Below are positions 17,398 through 26,164 of a DNA stretch of 64,000 nucleotides, piece after piece. The stretch's first letter is position 1, and each line of letters opens with the position of its first letter. Below the pieces are notes generated by a model that saw only the letters and a program-made list of their open reading frames with translations, was not told the origin of the DNA and searched no databases. The stretch covers positions 310,001-374,000 of the forward strand of contig JBGAGY010000001.1 in assembly GCA_044226485.1 (NCBI GenBank). The letters are read 5' to 3'. This DNA comes from UBA6663 sp044226485. Lineage in GTDB: Bacteria; Chloroflexota; Anaerolineae; Anaerolineales; UBA6663. A program made the translations under genes and the position numbers.

Positions 17398-18110
17398 CAG
17401 CGGTTCTCCCCTGCGGCGTCCTTGACTTGACCGAGCTGCGCTAACGAGCGCCTCGCCAGGTCGCGGATGACGGCTTTTCCGGCGTCGCTGTCGCCTCCAT
17501 CCTCGGGCGTCAGCAATCCGTCCAGCATGTTGCCCAGCGTCAGGAGCACGACGTCGAACGGCGGCAATGCGTCTGCCGGCCGGAGCTCGCCAACTGTGAC
17601 CATGCCGTACGACAACAGATCGAGGATATGTGAGGCCACCAACGGGTCAGCATCCGACCGGACCGCTCCCACCGCCTGCAAGGCATCGATCAAACCCGTG
17701 CCGGGGACCGCCGATTGAAGCGAAGCCAGGGCGCTGCCGGGTTTGCGAAGGTAAGCGCCCCAAAGGCGTCGATCACGGCGCATGAGCGCTGCCATGAATG
17801 GACGCTGGCGGATCGCGACGAGGATGGCACGATAGATCCCGCCGATCGTGCCACCGTGAGGATCAGCCTCGATCTGGTCCATCCAGGCGGAGATGTAGGC
17901 CAGGAGTTCTCGCCGAATCAGGGCATCCAGGATGTCATCCTTGTTCCTGAACAGGACATAGATCAATCCACGACCCAACCCGGCCTCTTCGGCGATCTCA
18001 CGGATGCTGGTCTTGTCGTATCCCTGCCTGATGACCAGATCGGCCATAACGTCCAAGACCCGCTCACGTCGGGTTGTTGCTTTGGTCCCCTGAGAGGGCA
18101 CTGTTGACAT
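17397..18110 (-). CDS. TetR-family regulator paired with glycosyltransferase A
   Basis: A 237-residue protein from ATG 18110. AAGGAA precedes this start, and in-frame codons further upstream run through the promoter region. The N-terminal HTH is clear (TSIREIAEEAGLGRGLIYVLFRNKDDI), and the rest is a helical ligand-binding domain. It overlaps and precedes glycosyltransferase A and shares a 126-bp intergenic region with the divergent glycosyltransferase B. That region carries palindromes suited to a TetR dimer. It probably represses both units until an inducer, perhaps a toxic aglycone, binds. Confidence 0.85.
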   Translation of the reverse strand: MSTVPSQGTKATTRRERVLDVMADLVIRQGYDKTSIREIAEEAGLGRGLIYVLFRNKDDILDALIRRELLAYISAWMDQIEADPHGGTIGGIYRAILVAIRQRPFMAALMRRDRRLWGAYLRKPGSALASLQSAVPGTGLIDALQAVGAVRSDADPLVASHILDLLSYGMVTVGELRPADALPPFDVVLLTLGNMLDGLLTPEDGGDSDAGKAVIRDLARRSLAQLGQVKDAAGENR

Positions 18111-18121
18111 TTTGACATTCC

Positions 18122-18136
18122 TTGACTTTGTGTCAA
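18122..18136. promoter_or_regulatory. Inverted repeat upstream of TetR gene
   Basis: TTGAC-5 bp-GTCAA (15 bp) lies about 12 bp upstream of the TetR start, where repressor binding would block its own promoter or translation initiation region. Confidence 0.45.
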
Positions 18137-18191
18137 TTATGCTCCTTCCTGGGTCTCCGTCAAGATGTTGCTCCCCTGCAGCCATGGTATG

Positions 18192-18211
18192 ATGTGACTG
18201 GTCAGTCACAT
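18192..18211. promoter_or_regulatory. Near-perfect palindrome in the divergent TetR/GT promoter
   Basis: ATGTGACTGGTCAGTCACAT is a palindrome except at its centre, and a related half-site arrangement (ATGACCGACTGGTCACAT) follows at 18210-18227. The GT-B gene starts 26 bp after the first palindrome. The spacing and form match TetR-type operators. Confidence 0.65.
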
Positions 18212-18236
18212 GACCGACTGGTCACATGAGGCTCCG

Positions 18237-19481
18237 ATGGCACATATCCTGATCACGACTTTTGGATCGCGGGGCGACGTTCAACCCTATGTGGCCCTGG
18301 GCCTGAGGCTGCAACGGGCAGGGCACCGGGTCACACTCGTGACCAGTCCCGAACTCGGGCATGACCTGGCGAACGAGTCAGTGCCGCTCCACCCGGTGTC
18401 GGCGCCCTTTATGGACATGGCAAACTCGGCAGAAGGCCGGAAGGCGCTGGCCGGCGGACGTTCGCTGAGCCTGCTCTTCAAGATCCTGCCGATGATGCGC
18501 CGCTTCGTGGAAGATCAATGGGTCGCGGCGCAAGATGGCGTCGATGCCGTCGTCTTCCATCCGAAGGCGATGGCGGGTCCACATATTGCTGAAGCCCTGG
18601 GGGTTCCCGCATTTCTGGCTCTGGCGGCGCCCGGCTTTTCACCGACGACGGCCTTCCCCACTCCCTTGCTGACGACCCGTCAGTTGGGGCCCAGGCTCAA
18701 CCGCTGGAGCTACGGTGTCATGAGCGCGATGTCGACGAGCTCGTTCAAAGGCGTGATCAACGGCTTCCGCACGGAGACCCTCAGGCTCAAGCCGGTGTCG
18801 AGTGCTGCTCAACTGACGGGCGAGCACGCCCCGAAGTTGTATTTCTTCTCTCCAAGTCTTCTGCCGCGTCCGGTCGATTGGCAGCCCGACACCCACGTGA
18901 CCGGATTCTGGTTTCTGGATCAGGCTCAACGTTGGTCTGCACCCGAGGATCTGGTTCGCTTCCTGGAGAGCGGTCCTGCGCCGGTCTACATTGGGTTCGG
19001 CAGCATGCCATCCGTCGATCCAGAGCGCATGGGCCGTGTGTTGCTTGAGGCTGTTCACAGGGCAGGCGTGCGCGCCGTCCTGGCACGCGGCGGGGATGGG
19101 TTACGAGTCGATGCACAGGATCCCGCCATTCATGTGTTGGATGGAGCCCCCCACGACTGGCTGTTCGACCGCGTTGCCGCCGTGGTTCACCACGGTGGCG
19201 CGGGCACGACGGGCGCCGGTCTGCGCGCGGGTCGTCCCACCCTCATTTGCCCCTTCTTCGGTGATCAGCCGTTCTGGGGCGCGCGCGTGGCCGCCATCGG
19301 GGCTGGCCCTGAACCGATCCCGCAGAAACGGTTGAACGTGGACGGCCTCGCTGTCGCGCTGACCCGCCTCACCCAAGACGAAACCCTGCAGCGACGAGCG
19401 CTGGACCTGGGGGTGAAGATTCGGGCCGAGGATGGTGTGGGCAGCGCAGTCGAGTTGATCACGAACGCGCTCGGGGCCTGA
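18237..19481 (+). CDS. UGT-type glycosyltransferase (GT1/GT28-like), copy B
   Basis: A 414-residue paralogue of the glycosyltransferase at 16156, with the same N-terminal ITTFGSRGDVQPYVALG and C-terminal HHGGAGTTGAGLRAGRPTL plus FFGDQPFWG motifs. ATG 18237 is preferred over an in-frame ATG at 18210 that lies inside the operator palindrome and would add a polar extension absent from copy A. It is followed after 16 bp by its own TetR gene. The acceptor is unknown; the family includes sterol and macrolide glucosyltransferases. Confidence 0.87.
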   Translation: MAHILITTFGSRGDVQPYVALGLRLQRAGHRVTLVTSPELGHDLANESVPLHPVSAPFMDMANSAEGRKALAGGRSLSLLFKILPMMRRFVEDQWVAAQDGVDAVVFHPKAMAGPHIAEALGVPAFLALAAPGFSPTTAFPTPLLTTRQLGPRLNRWSYGVMSAMSTSSFKGVINGFRTETLRLKPVSSAAQLTGEHAPKLYFFSPSLLPRPVDWQPDTHVTGFWFLDQAQRWSAPEDLVRFLESGPAPVYIGFGSMPSVDPERMGRVLLEAVHRAGVRAVLARGGDGLRVDAQDPAIHVLDGAPHDWLFDRVAAVVHHGGAGTTGAGLRAGRPTLICPFFGDQPFWGARVAAIGAGPEPIPQKRLNVDGLAVALTRLTQDETLQRRALDLGVKIRAEDGVGSAVELITNALGA

Positions 19482-19497
19482 CCCGATCGGAGGCGAC

Positions 19498-20169
19498 GTG
19501 CCCAAATCAACTTTCGTGAATCTGCCCGCTGAAAAACGCGACAAGTTCCTCAGCCTGGCCGTCGAGGAGTTCGCGGCCCATGACTACGCCGGCGCCTCGA
19601 TATCCAAACTCGTCGAACGCGCAGGAATCGCGAAAGGAAGTCTGTATCAGTACTTTGATGACAAGGCCGACCTGTACGTGCATCTGGTCAAGCATGCCCA
19701 AAGCGTCCTGCTGGCCACGGTTCAAGATGAAGTGGGCGCGGCGAGCGGCGTTCATGCCAGCGAGAGTTGGTTGGGTCTGCTGCGAGCGCAGATGAGTGCG
19801 ACGGTCACGGCGGCGCTTCGCCATCCTCTGGAAGCTCAGCTCGTTCAACGCGCCTACCAGGCACCCACGCTCATCCGGCGGCGCCTCGAGGGCCACGACT
19901 CCGGCGTGCGCCTCATGCATATGCAATCACTGCTGGCACAGGCACAGGCCCGCGGCGAACTCGCGCCCGACCGCGATATTGAGGTAGCTGCCCATGTGCT
20001 CGCCGGAGTGGTGAGTAGTCTCGGACCGTTGGTGATGAAGCGACTGGGGCTCGATCCGGATCAGGACGTTAGCGTGCCCACTGAACGCCTCGTCCCAGCG
20101 CACCTGGAACCCATCTTTGACGAGGTGATCCAGATCGTGGCGTTCGGTCTGGGTCCAACGCGCCCGTGA
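19498..20169 (+). CDS. TetR-family regulator paired with glycosyltransferase B
   Basis: A 223-residue protein from GTG 19498, preceded by CGGAGG. The HTH contains ASISKLVERAGIAKGSLYQYFDDKADLY, and the C-terminal half is a helical effector domain. It is not closely similar to the TetR at 17397 outside the HTH, so the two may sense different ligands. Co-transcription with glycosyltransferase B is likely from the 16-bp spacing. Confidence 0.86.
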   Translation: MPKSTFVNLPAEKRDKFLSLAVEEFAAHDYAGASISKLVERAGIAKGSLYQYFDDKADLYVHLVKHAQSVLLATVQDEVGAASGVHASESWLGLLRAQMSATVTAALRHPLEAQLVQRAYQAPTLIRRRLEGHDSGVRLMHMQSLLAQAQARGELAPDRDIEVAAHVLAGVVSSLGPLVMKRLGLDPDQDVSVPTERLVPAHLEPIFDEVIQIVAFGLGPTRP

Positions 20170-20205
20170 ACGATGACCCGCGCCATTGACCGCTGAGAAG
20201 GGTGC

Positions 20206-22053
20206 TCATCCGGCCTGGCTCTCGGCGGAGGAAGATCCAGCCCCGCCGGATCCTCCGGTGCCCGGTGTCGGTCGATGGGCATACAGGATCGCGCGGGCTT
20301 CCTCCTCATTCTCTTCAGGGAACAGGGCTGTCACGACATCGCCCACGCGCAACTCCGTCTCGCCATGCGGGACGAAGACCTCCGCGCCGCGCTGAACGGA
20401 GGCGAGCAGCACCGCCTGCGGCAGGGCCAGATCTCGAACGGCTCGTCCGGCCAGGACCGAATCCGTGGACAGGATCACATCCAACGTTCGCGTGGCCTTG
20501 ATCGCATGCGGCCGGATCTCCGGTACGCCCTGTTGGAGTTTCGCATCCAGCTCCACGACCAGGGTTTCGAAAACATCCTCCGAAATGACCCCATCACGTT
20601 GAAGGCTCTGCACGGCGCTGCGCTGAGCGCGGATGAGTTCGCGCCAGCCAGTGTCGAGTTCCTCGGCCGCCAGCCCCGGATCCGTGGCCAAGACATCGCG
20701 CACCGAGTCGGCCAACTGAGCGGCGTCGCGGGTTACGAGCGGCTTGAGGTTTTCCCAGGTCGGCGTCGAAAGCAGGCCCTCCGCATGCAGGCGGTCGAGA
20801 CGGGCATCGGCCACACGCAGCGCCGTGAGGCGGGCATGGCGCATCTCATATTCCACCTGCCCCGTGCCACGCGTCACGATCTTCAACCAGCGGATCAGGC
20901 GCCCCATGGTCAGCCCAGGCACCAACAGGGTAAAGAGCACCACCCCAAACGCCATCGTCCGCAACAGCGGAACGCTTTCACCCAACGCCGCCGGCAGACT
21001 CAGCGCAAGAGCCAGACTGATCGCGCCGCGCAGGCCACCCCACGTCAACACATGTTGCCAGGACATCGGAATGGGTTCGGCCAATCTTCCCGCGAGCCAG
21101 CTGAGCCCATATACCACGATGACACGCGCGAACAGCACGGCCCCGATCGCCCACAGGACGGATGGCCAGGAGGCCGCCAGGACCGGGATGTTGACCTGAA
21201 GGCCGATGAGCAGGAACACCAAGGAGTTGGCCAGGAAAGCTACATACTCCCAGAAATTGAAGAGCACGATGCGCGTGGTGGGGCTCATGCCTTGCGGGCC
21301 GAAGTTTCCGGCGATGATCCCGGCCGACACGACCGCCAACACGCCGCTGAAGTCGAGACGCTCGGCCACGAGATAAGCGCCGAAGGCCAGAACCGTTGTA
21401 AGAGTCGTCTCAATAAGGTAGTCGTCGACTCGACCAATCAAATACGAGGTCAGCCAACCCATGACGACGCCCACGGCGATGCCGCCGGCGGACACCCGCA
21501 TAAAGTCAATGACACCGGTGACCGCATCGAACTGTCCGGTCACGGCGACCACCAGCATGAGGTTGAAGAGCACGATCGCTGTGCCGTCGTTGAACAGGCT
21601 TTCGCTTTCGACCAGCACGGCCAGCCGCTTGGGGACTCCGATCACGCGAAACACGGCGACGACTGCCACAGGATCCGTGGCCGAAATGAGCGCGCCAAAG
21701 ACGAGCGCCACCGGCCAGGTCAGTGTGCCCGATCCGGCCAGGATGGCGCCGACCAGGAGCATCGTCACGAGCACGCCCGGCACGGCCAGCAGCAGGATGC
21801 CCGCCAGGTTACGACGGATCTCGGCCAGATTGAGGTGAAAGGCCGCCTCAAACACGAGTGGTGGCACGAAGATCGTCAGGATTAACTCGGGCGTCAGGTT
21901 GAGGTCGAGCGGTGATTGAAAGGTGATAGCGAGACCCACGACCACCAGCGCCACCGTGTAGGGCACGCGAAGGCGCTGCACGGCGATGGCCACCAGCGCC
22001 GCAATCAAGAGGAGTTCGATGACCAGGGTCTCGGCCTTGAGAAATTGCTCCAT
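20206..22053 (-). CDS. CPA1-type Na+/H+ antiporter (NhaP-like) with C-terminal TrkA_C domain
   Basis: A 615-residue transporter: about twelve membrane segments in the first 400 residues, with the CPA1 signatures GALISATDPVAVVAVF and SLFNDGTAIVLF, then a helical linker and a soluble C-terminal RCK_C/TrkA_C domain (about 525-595, VRDLALPQAVLLASVQRG). It should exchange cytoplasmic Na+ or K+ for protons, gated by the cytoplasmic domain. It is transcribed away from the TetR gene and convergently with it (36 bp between stops), and is followed upstream on the same strand by the glucosylglycerate synthase gene. Confidence 0.92.
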   Translation of the reverse strand: MEQFLKAETLVIELLLIAALVAIAVQRLRVPYTVALVVVGLAITFQSPLDLNLTPELILTIFVPPLVFEAAFHLNLAEIRRNLAGILLLAVPGVLVTMLLVGAILAGSGTLTWPVALVFGALISATDPVAVVAVFRVIGVPKRLAVLVESESLFNDGTAIVLFNLMLVVAVTGQFDAVTGVIDFMRVSAGGIAVGVVMGWLTSYLIGRVDDYLIETTLTTVLAFGAYLVAERLDFSGVLAVVSAGIIAGNFGPQGMSPTTRIVLFNFWEYVAFLANSLVFLLIGLQVNIPVLAASWPSVLWAIGAVLFARVIVVYGLSWLAGRLAEPIPMSWQHVLTWGGLRGAISLALALSLPAALGESVPLLRTMAFGVVLFTLLVPGLTMGRLIRWLKIVTRGTGQVEYEMRHARLTALRVADARLDRLHAEGLLSTPTWENLKPLVTRDAAQLADSVRDVLATDPGLAAEELDTGWRELIRAQRSAVQSLQRDGVISEDVFETLVVELDAKLQQGVPEIRPHAIKATRTLDVILSTDSVLAGRAVRDLALPQAVLLASVQRGAEVFVPHGETELRVGDVVTALFPEENEEEARAILYAHRPTPGTGGSGGAGSSSAESQAG

Positions 22054-22116
22054 GGATGCTGACTGAATCGTATCTGATCTTGAGAGAGGCAGCGGTCCGG
22101 CGAGTTCAATTGTGCG

Positions 22117-23946
22117 TCAGGGTTTGCGGCTGCGCCGGCGCTTTCGATAATCAGGCAAACTCACCATCGGCGGCCGTTCTCGCTCAGCGATTTCCTGGAC
22201 GTCCAGGAAATAAGCGCTGCCCTCATAGCGGACCATTTTCATGGTCTTGTTGACGTCGGCGATGAAGTCTCGCTCATAATGGCGCTCTAGCTTGCGCATG
22301 ACCGCCTGAATGATGGCAAACGACATCTTGCCCAACGCCTCGAGCGATTGATTATGATGGATCCGCTCGAGCAAATCCACCTGGGCGATGGCATCGATCC
22401 CGAATCGTTCGCACATGTCGATCAGGAGGCCGATCTCCACGCCGTAGCCGGAGAAGAACGCGCATTGTTCCAGCGCCGTTCTGCGGCCCCCGTACTCGCC
22501 CGACAGCGGCTGCACGACGCCCGAAAGCTCGGGATAGAACAGATTGAGCAACGGCCGCGCGGTCAACTCCGTGACCCTCCCGCCGCTCCCGGCCTGGATC
22601 TTGCCGTCGACTCGCAGAGGCCGTCGATAGAAGCCTTTGACGAACTGGATCTTCGGGTTCACGAGCAGGGGCCCGAGGATGCCATAGACAAAGCGGGGGT
22701 GGATGTTGACGATGTCCGTATCGATCCACAGGATGATGTCGCCTTGGGTGACGAGCAGGCTTTTCCACAGGGCTTCGCCCTTCCCATGCCGGTGCCCTAA
22801 CTGCGGCAGGAGCTCTTGATGGATATGCACGGGAACACCGAGATCAGACGCGATGTCACGCGTGCGATCGGTCGAGTTCGAGTCGATCAACACGATCTCG
22901 TCCAACAGCGGGATCTTTTCCACAAGAGCGCGTTGGACGGTCCGGATGACCTTTCCAACGGTCCTGGCCTCATTGAGGGCCGGCAAGGCCAGACTGACCG
23001 TCACGCCCTGGGCTCGTTTCGCCTCCAACAGCCGCTCGAGGTTTTTGAACTCGTCGGCGTGGAAGGTGTTTTCGGCGAACCACTTGTCGACGAGGACCGA
23101 GATGGCGCCGGCCCCAGCCATTTCATCTGTGACACGCTCCGGCATCGGGCGCCGGGTCTTCACGACCATCACGGCTGGCGAGGATTGTTTGAGCAGACGA
23201 TCCGCCACGGGACCCAACGCAGAGGCTGTATGCGCGGGCCGGGCCGAAGCGCCCAGGATGACGAGATCGGCGTGTGCCGCCTCATCCTGGATCGTCCGCG
23301 CCGCATCGGATGTTTGGATGGAACGCCGCCTGACATCGGGCATTCGCTCGAGGACACGATCCAATCCACGAAAGGGCGCGTCGGAAGCACTTGCGCCGGT
23401 CAGCTGAATGTGAAGAGCCGTCAATTGCCGTGGCTTCAATCTCAACCCCAGCCGCAAAGCCAACTCGGCATAAGGCCCACCCCGCATCGGCACCAACACA
23501 TCCCCGAGCTGCGCGGACACTTCGCCGCGAATCAAGGCGAGGTCGCAAGGTGGTTGCGCAAAGACGTCGCGAACGGACAGACCCAGGCCCTTGAGGTGCG
23601 CGTCCCATTCCAGCAACAAGAGATCGGGGGCTTCCGCCGAAACCACCCTGCAAAGGTCGGCCCATGGCTGGGCCGTCACCAACACCGTGTCGCGCACCCG
23701 CACACCGGGGCGTCGGTCGTATTGGCGCAAGCGTTGACGCAGTTGCTGGGCCCGCTGAGCGCCAGCGCTACGGGCTTCAGCATCTGCCAGCCGAACTACC
23801 CCCACTACAAGTATGTCTGGAGCCAGTAATTGCGCCGTCCGAAGTGCGGAGTCATTGTCGCGATCGGCCACGACCGGCACCATGACACAGCGAAGAGTTG
23901 GGAATAACGTTTGGTGGGGATGAAGTCGATTGGCGTTTCGAGTCAT
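22117..23946 (-). CDS. gpgS: Glucosyl-3-phosphoglycerate synthase with N-terminal universal-stress domains
   Basis: A 609-residue fusion. Residues about 20-270 resemble one or two universal stress protein folds (VLVPMRGGPYAELALRLG, then VILGASARP...). Residues about 290-600 match GpgS, a GT-A glucosyltransferase: LALPALNEARTVGKVIRTVQ, IDSNSTDRTRDIA, the metal-binding region WIDTDIVNIHPRF and LSGEYGGRRTALEQ. It should transfer glucose from a nucleotide donor to 3-phosphoglycerate, the first step of glucosylglycerate synthesis, a solute used in salt or nitrogen stress. Start 23946 excludes a 76-residue low-quality extension. The phosphatase GpgP is not in the window. Confidence 0.85.
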   Translation of the reverse strand: MTRNANRLHPHQTLFPTLRCVMVPVVADRDNDSALRTAQLLAPDILVVGVVRLADAEARSAGAQRAQQLRQRLRQYDRRPGVRVRDTVLVTAQPWADLCRVVSAEAPDLLLLEWDAHLKGLGLSVRDVFAQPPCDLALIRGEVSAQLGDVLVPMRGGPYAELALRLGLRLKPRQLTALHIQLTGASASDAPFRGLDRVLERMPDVRRRSIQTSDAARTIQDEAAHADLVILGASARPAHTASALGPVADRLLKQSSPAVMVVKTRRPMPERVTDEMAGAGAISVLVDKWFAENTFHADEFKNLERLLEAKRAQGVTVSLALPALNEARTVGKVIRTVQRALVEKIPLLDEIVLIDSNSTDRTRDIASDLGVPVHIHQELLPQLGHRHGKGEALWKSLLVTQGDIILWIDTDIVNIHPRFVYGILGPLLVNPKIQFVKGFYRRPLRVDGKIQAGSGGRVTELTARPLLNLFYPELSGVVQPLSGEYGGRRTALEQCAFFSGYGVEIGLLIDMCERFGIDAIAQVDLLERIHHNQSLEALGKMSFAIIQAVMRKLERHYERDFIADVNKTMKMVRYEGSAYFLDVQEIAERERPPMVSLPDYRKRRRSRKP

Positions 23947-24392
23947 CACGAGGGGTCCTGTGCCCCCGTGAACGAACGCGTGGCGAATGCGGTAGGCTGC
24001 GAACGAAAAGGAGGCTCTTGCAGTATAGCCGAACGCGCTCAAGAGACCGAACGCCGAGTCGCTACCAGTGTCATTTGGAGTAGACTGGAAGTGCGATTGC
24101 CCGCACGACCCGTTTAGCCGCGTCCCGGGTCGGCCCCCATTCGGTTGAGCGTGGTTACAAGCCTGGCCACCCATCGATACACGCTGTGCGAAACCCCCTG
24201 CGTCTCACGATGGTACGGCTCATGCCTTCACCGTCGATCAGCCGAAACGTTCGAAGCGGTTGTGCAGATCCGCCAGAGCAGGTCAGGCGGCGTCTGTCCG
24301 GCCGACACCTTGATGGAAGGCAGGTGTGCGTAACGGTGAGCCCTGCGGGTCGTGTAGTAAGGCGCTGGCAAAGCAGAGGAGAGTCGCTGACG
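23947..24392. other. Divergent promoter region of gpgS and the CLC gene
   Basis: 446 bp without a supported gene. It must hold the promoters of the gpgS-like gene (minus) and the CLC transporter (plus). A GCAGG/CCTGC inverted repeat lies near 24320-24350. I looked for a fluoride riboswitch before the CLC gene and did not find its conserved pattern. Confidence 0.5.
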
Positions 24393-26018
24393 ATGAGTGA
24401 AAGACTGCCCGAAAGCGAATCCGCGTATCCCGACTCGGATGCGGCGCTGGAACCCCAATCGGAAATCGAGGAATACCTAGAGGTCAGTCAACAGCGCCGG
24501 CGTGTGCTGCCGCGCGCCGCACTTGTGGGATTAGGTGCGGGCCTCGTCGCGGCTCTTTTTCGGTTGTCGCTGGATTGGGCCAATGCGATCCGTGGCGCCC
24601 TCGGCGAGTGGGCGCATCTGAATCCGAGTTGGGGTTGGATCTTCCCCGTGCTGTTCAGCGTATCAGGCGCTTCCCTATCCGTCTGGTTGGTCCGCCGATA
24701 CGCACCTGAAGCCAGCGGCAGCGGGATCCCCCATTTGGAAGCGGTGCTGCATCGCTACCGCACGCTTGATTGGAGGCGCGTGTTGAGTGTGAAATTCGCG
24801 GCGGGCGTCCTGGCCCTGGGCAGCGGGTTGGCCCTGGGACGAGAAGGTCCGACCGTCCAGATGGGCGGCGCCACGGGCGATGCGATTGCCCTGGCCCTCA
24901 AGTCGCGACCCCGCGAGCGTCGAACGCTGATCGCAGCCGGGGCAGGGGCCGGCCTGGCGGCGGCCTTCAACGCACCGCTCTCGGGTCTTACCTTCGTGCT
25001 CGAAGAGGTGCAGCGCGACTTCCACCCGATTGTGTTCGCCGCCGCCTTTGTCGCGTCCGTCGTCGCTGACATTGTTGCCCGCCTCATCTCGGGGTCGGAC
25101 CCGGTGTTTGCCATCCCTGCGTATCCCGCACCACCGATGACCGCGCTCCCGACCTTCGTGGCACTCGGCGTGGCTGCCGGTGTGTTGGGCGTGGTTTTCA
25201 ATCGCGGCCTGTTGATGGCGCTCAAGCTGATCTCGCGCCTGCCGCCCCGATGGATCCAGGGCTATGCATTGGCACTCGGCGCAGCCGTCGGCCTGGTGAG
25301 CTGGTGGTCACCGGAGGCGGTTGGCAGCGGGCACGGGTTGGCCGAAACCGTGTTGGCCGGGAACATGGCCTTGGCGATCATCCCCCTGTACTTTTTGTTG
25401 CGGTTGGCCCTGACCCTGGGCAGCTATAGCACGGGCGCCGCAGGGGGCATCTTCGCGCCCTTGCTGGTGCTTGGCGCTCTGATCGGACTTGGCACAGGGC
25501 AGATCGCCCAGTTCCTGTCGCCAGTGTTAGCGCCCCAACCCGCCGTCTTCGCGGTCGTGGGCATGGCGGCCTACTTCACGGCCATCGTGCGTGCGCCCCT
25601 GACCGGTATCGTTCTGATCGTGGAAATGACCGGCAACTATGAGCAGATGCTGCCTTTGCTGGTGAGTTGTTTCTGTGCCTATGCCGTGGCAGAAATGTTG
25701 CGTGAGCTTCCGATTTATGAGTCGCTGCTCGAGCGCGACCTCCACCGCGATGGCACCTTGCCCGACCAACGGGCTCCGATCGTGGTTGACCTCATCGTCG
25801 AACCTCAGGCGCCGTTTGTGGGCCGGTCGGTCCGAGATTTGGGGCTTCCTCCGGGCTGTGTCATCGTCCGAATGGTTCATGAAGGCGAGGAGCAGGTACC
25901 CACGGCTGAGACACGGGTCCTGGCGCATACACGCCTGACGGTCGTCGTCGCGCCGACCGCGACCCATGGCCTGGCTCAACTGCGCCGCGGATGTCGCTCC
26001 CTCGAGGCGCAGGGGTGA
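24393..26018 (+). CDS. CLC-family chloride channel/antiporter with TrkA_C domain
   Basis: 541 residues. CLC signatures are present in order: GSGIPHLEAVLHR, GREGPTVQMGG at residues 149-159 with gating Glu151, and GSYSTGAAGGIFAPLL near 345-360. After the membrane part, residues about 465-535 form an RCK_C/TrkA_C domain (VGRSVRDLGLPPGCVIVRMV). The start at 24393 follows AGAGGAGAG; the in-frame sequence before it lacks protein character. It should move chloride (or another halide), probably with proton exchange. The same C-terminal regulatory domain occurs on the antiporter at 20206. Confidence 0.9.
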   Translation: MSERLPESESAYPDSDAALEPQSEIEEYLEVSQQRRRVLPRAALVGLGAGLVAALFRLSLDWANAIRGALGEWAHLNPSWGWIFPVLFSVSGASLSVWLVRRYAPEASGSGIPHLEAVLHRYRTLDWRRVLSVKFAAGVLALGSGLALGREGPTVQMGGATGDAIALALKSRPRERRTLIAAGAGAGLAAAFNAPLSGLTFVLEEVQRDFHPIVFAAAFVASVVADIVARLISGSDPVFAIPAYPAPPMTALPTFVALGVAAGVLGVVFNRGLLMALKLISRLPPRWIQGYALALGAAVGLVSWWSPEAVGSGHGLAETVLAGNMALAIIPLYFLLRLALTLGSYSTGAAGGIFAPLLVLGALIGLGTGQIAQFLSPVLAPQPAVFAVVGMAAYFTAIVRAPLTGIVLIVEMTGNYEQMLPLLVSCFCAYAVAEMLRELPIYESLLERDLHRDGTLPDQRAPIVVDLIVEPQAPFVGRSVRDLGLPPGCVIVRMVHEGEEQVPTAETRVLAHTRLTVVVAPTATHGLAQLRRGCRSLEAQG

Positions 26019-26164
26019 GCTTGTCGATCCGGTGCATTGCGGGCATGTTTCTTGCATGACCATCCCTGTCGGCGGGGCCGCCATGGCCTGTCTTTGCTCG
26101 TGTTTGGCGTCCGACGCAAGCCTTTTTCCGATCCGTCTTCACGAACCCGCCGTCGAGGTCGACC

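Noticed and set aside
20275..21885. 536-codon plus-strand open frame opposite the Na+/H+ antiporter
   Set aside because: Antisense shadow of a hydrophobic gene; low-complexity Arg/Gln/His composition.
24150..24392. Fluoride riboswitch before the CLC transporter
   Set aside because: The conserved pseudoknot sequence pattern of that riboswitch could not be found.
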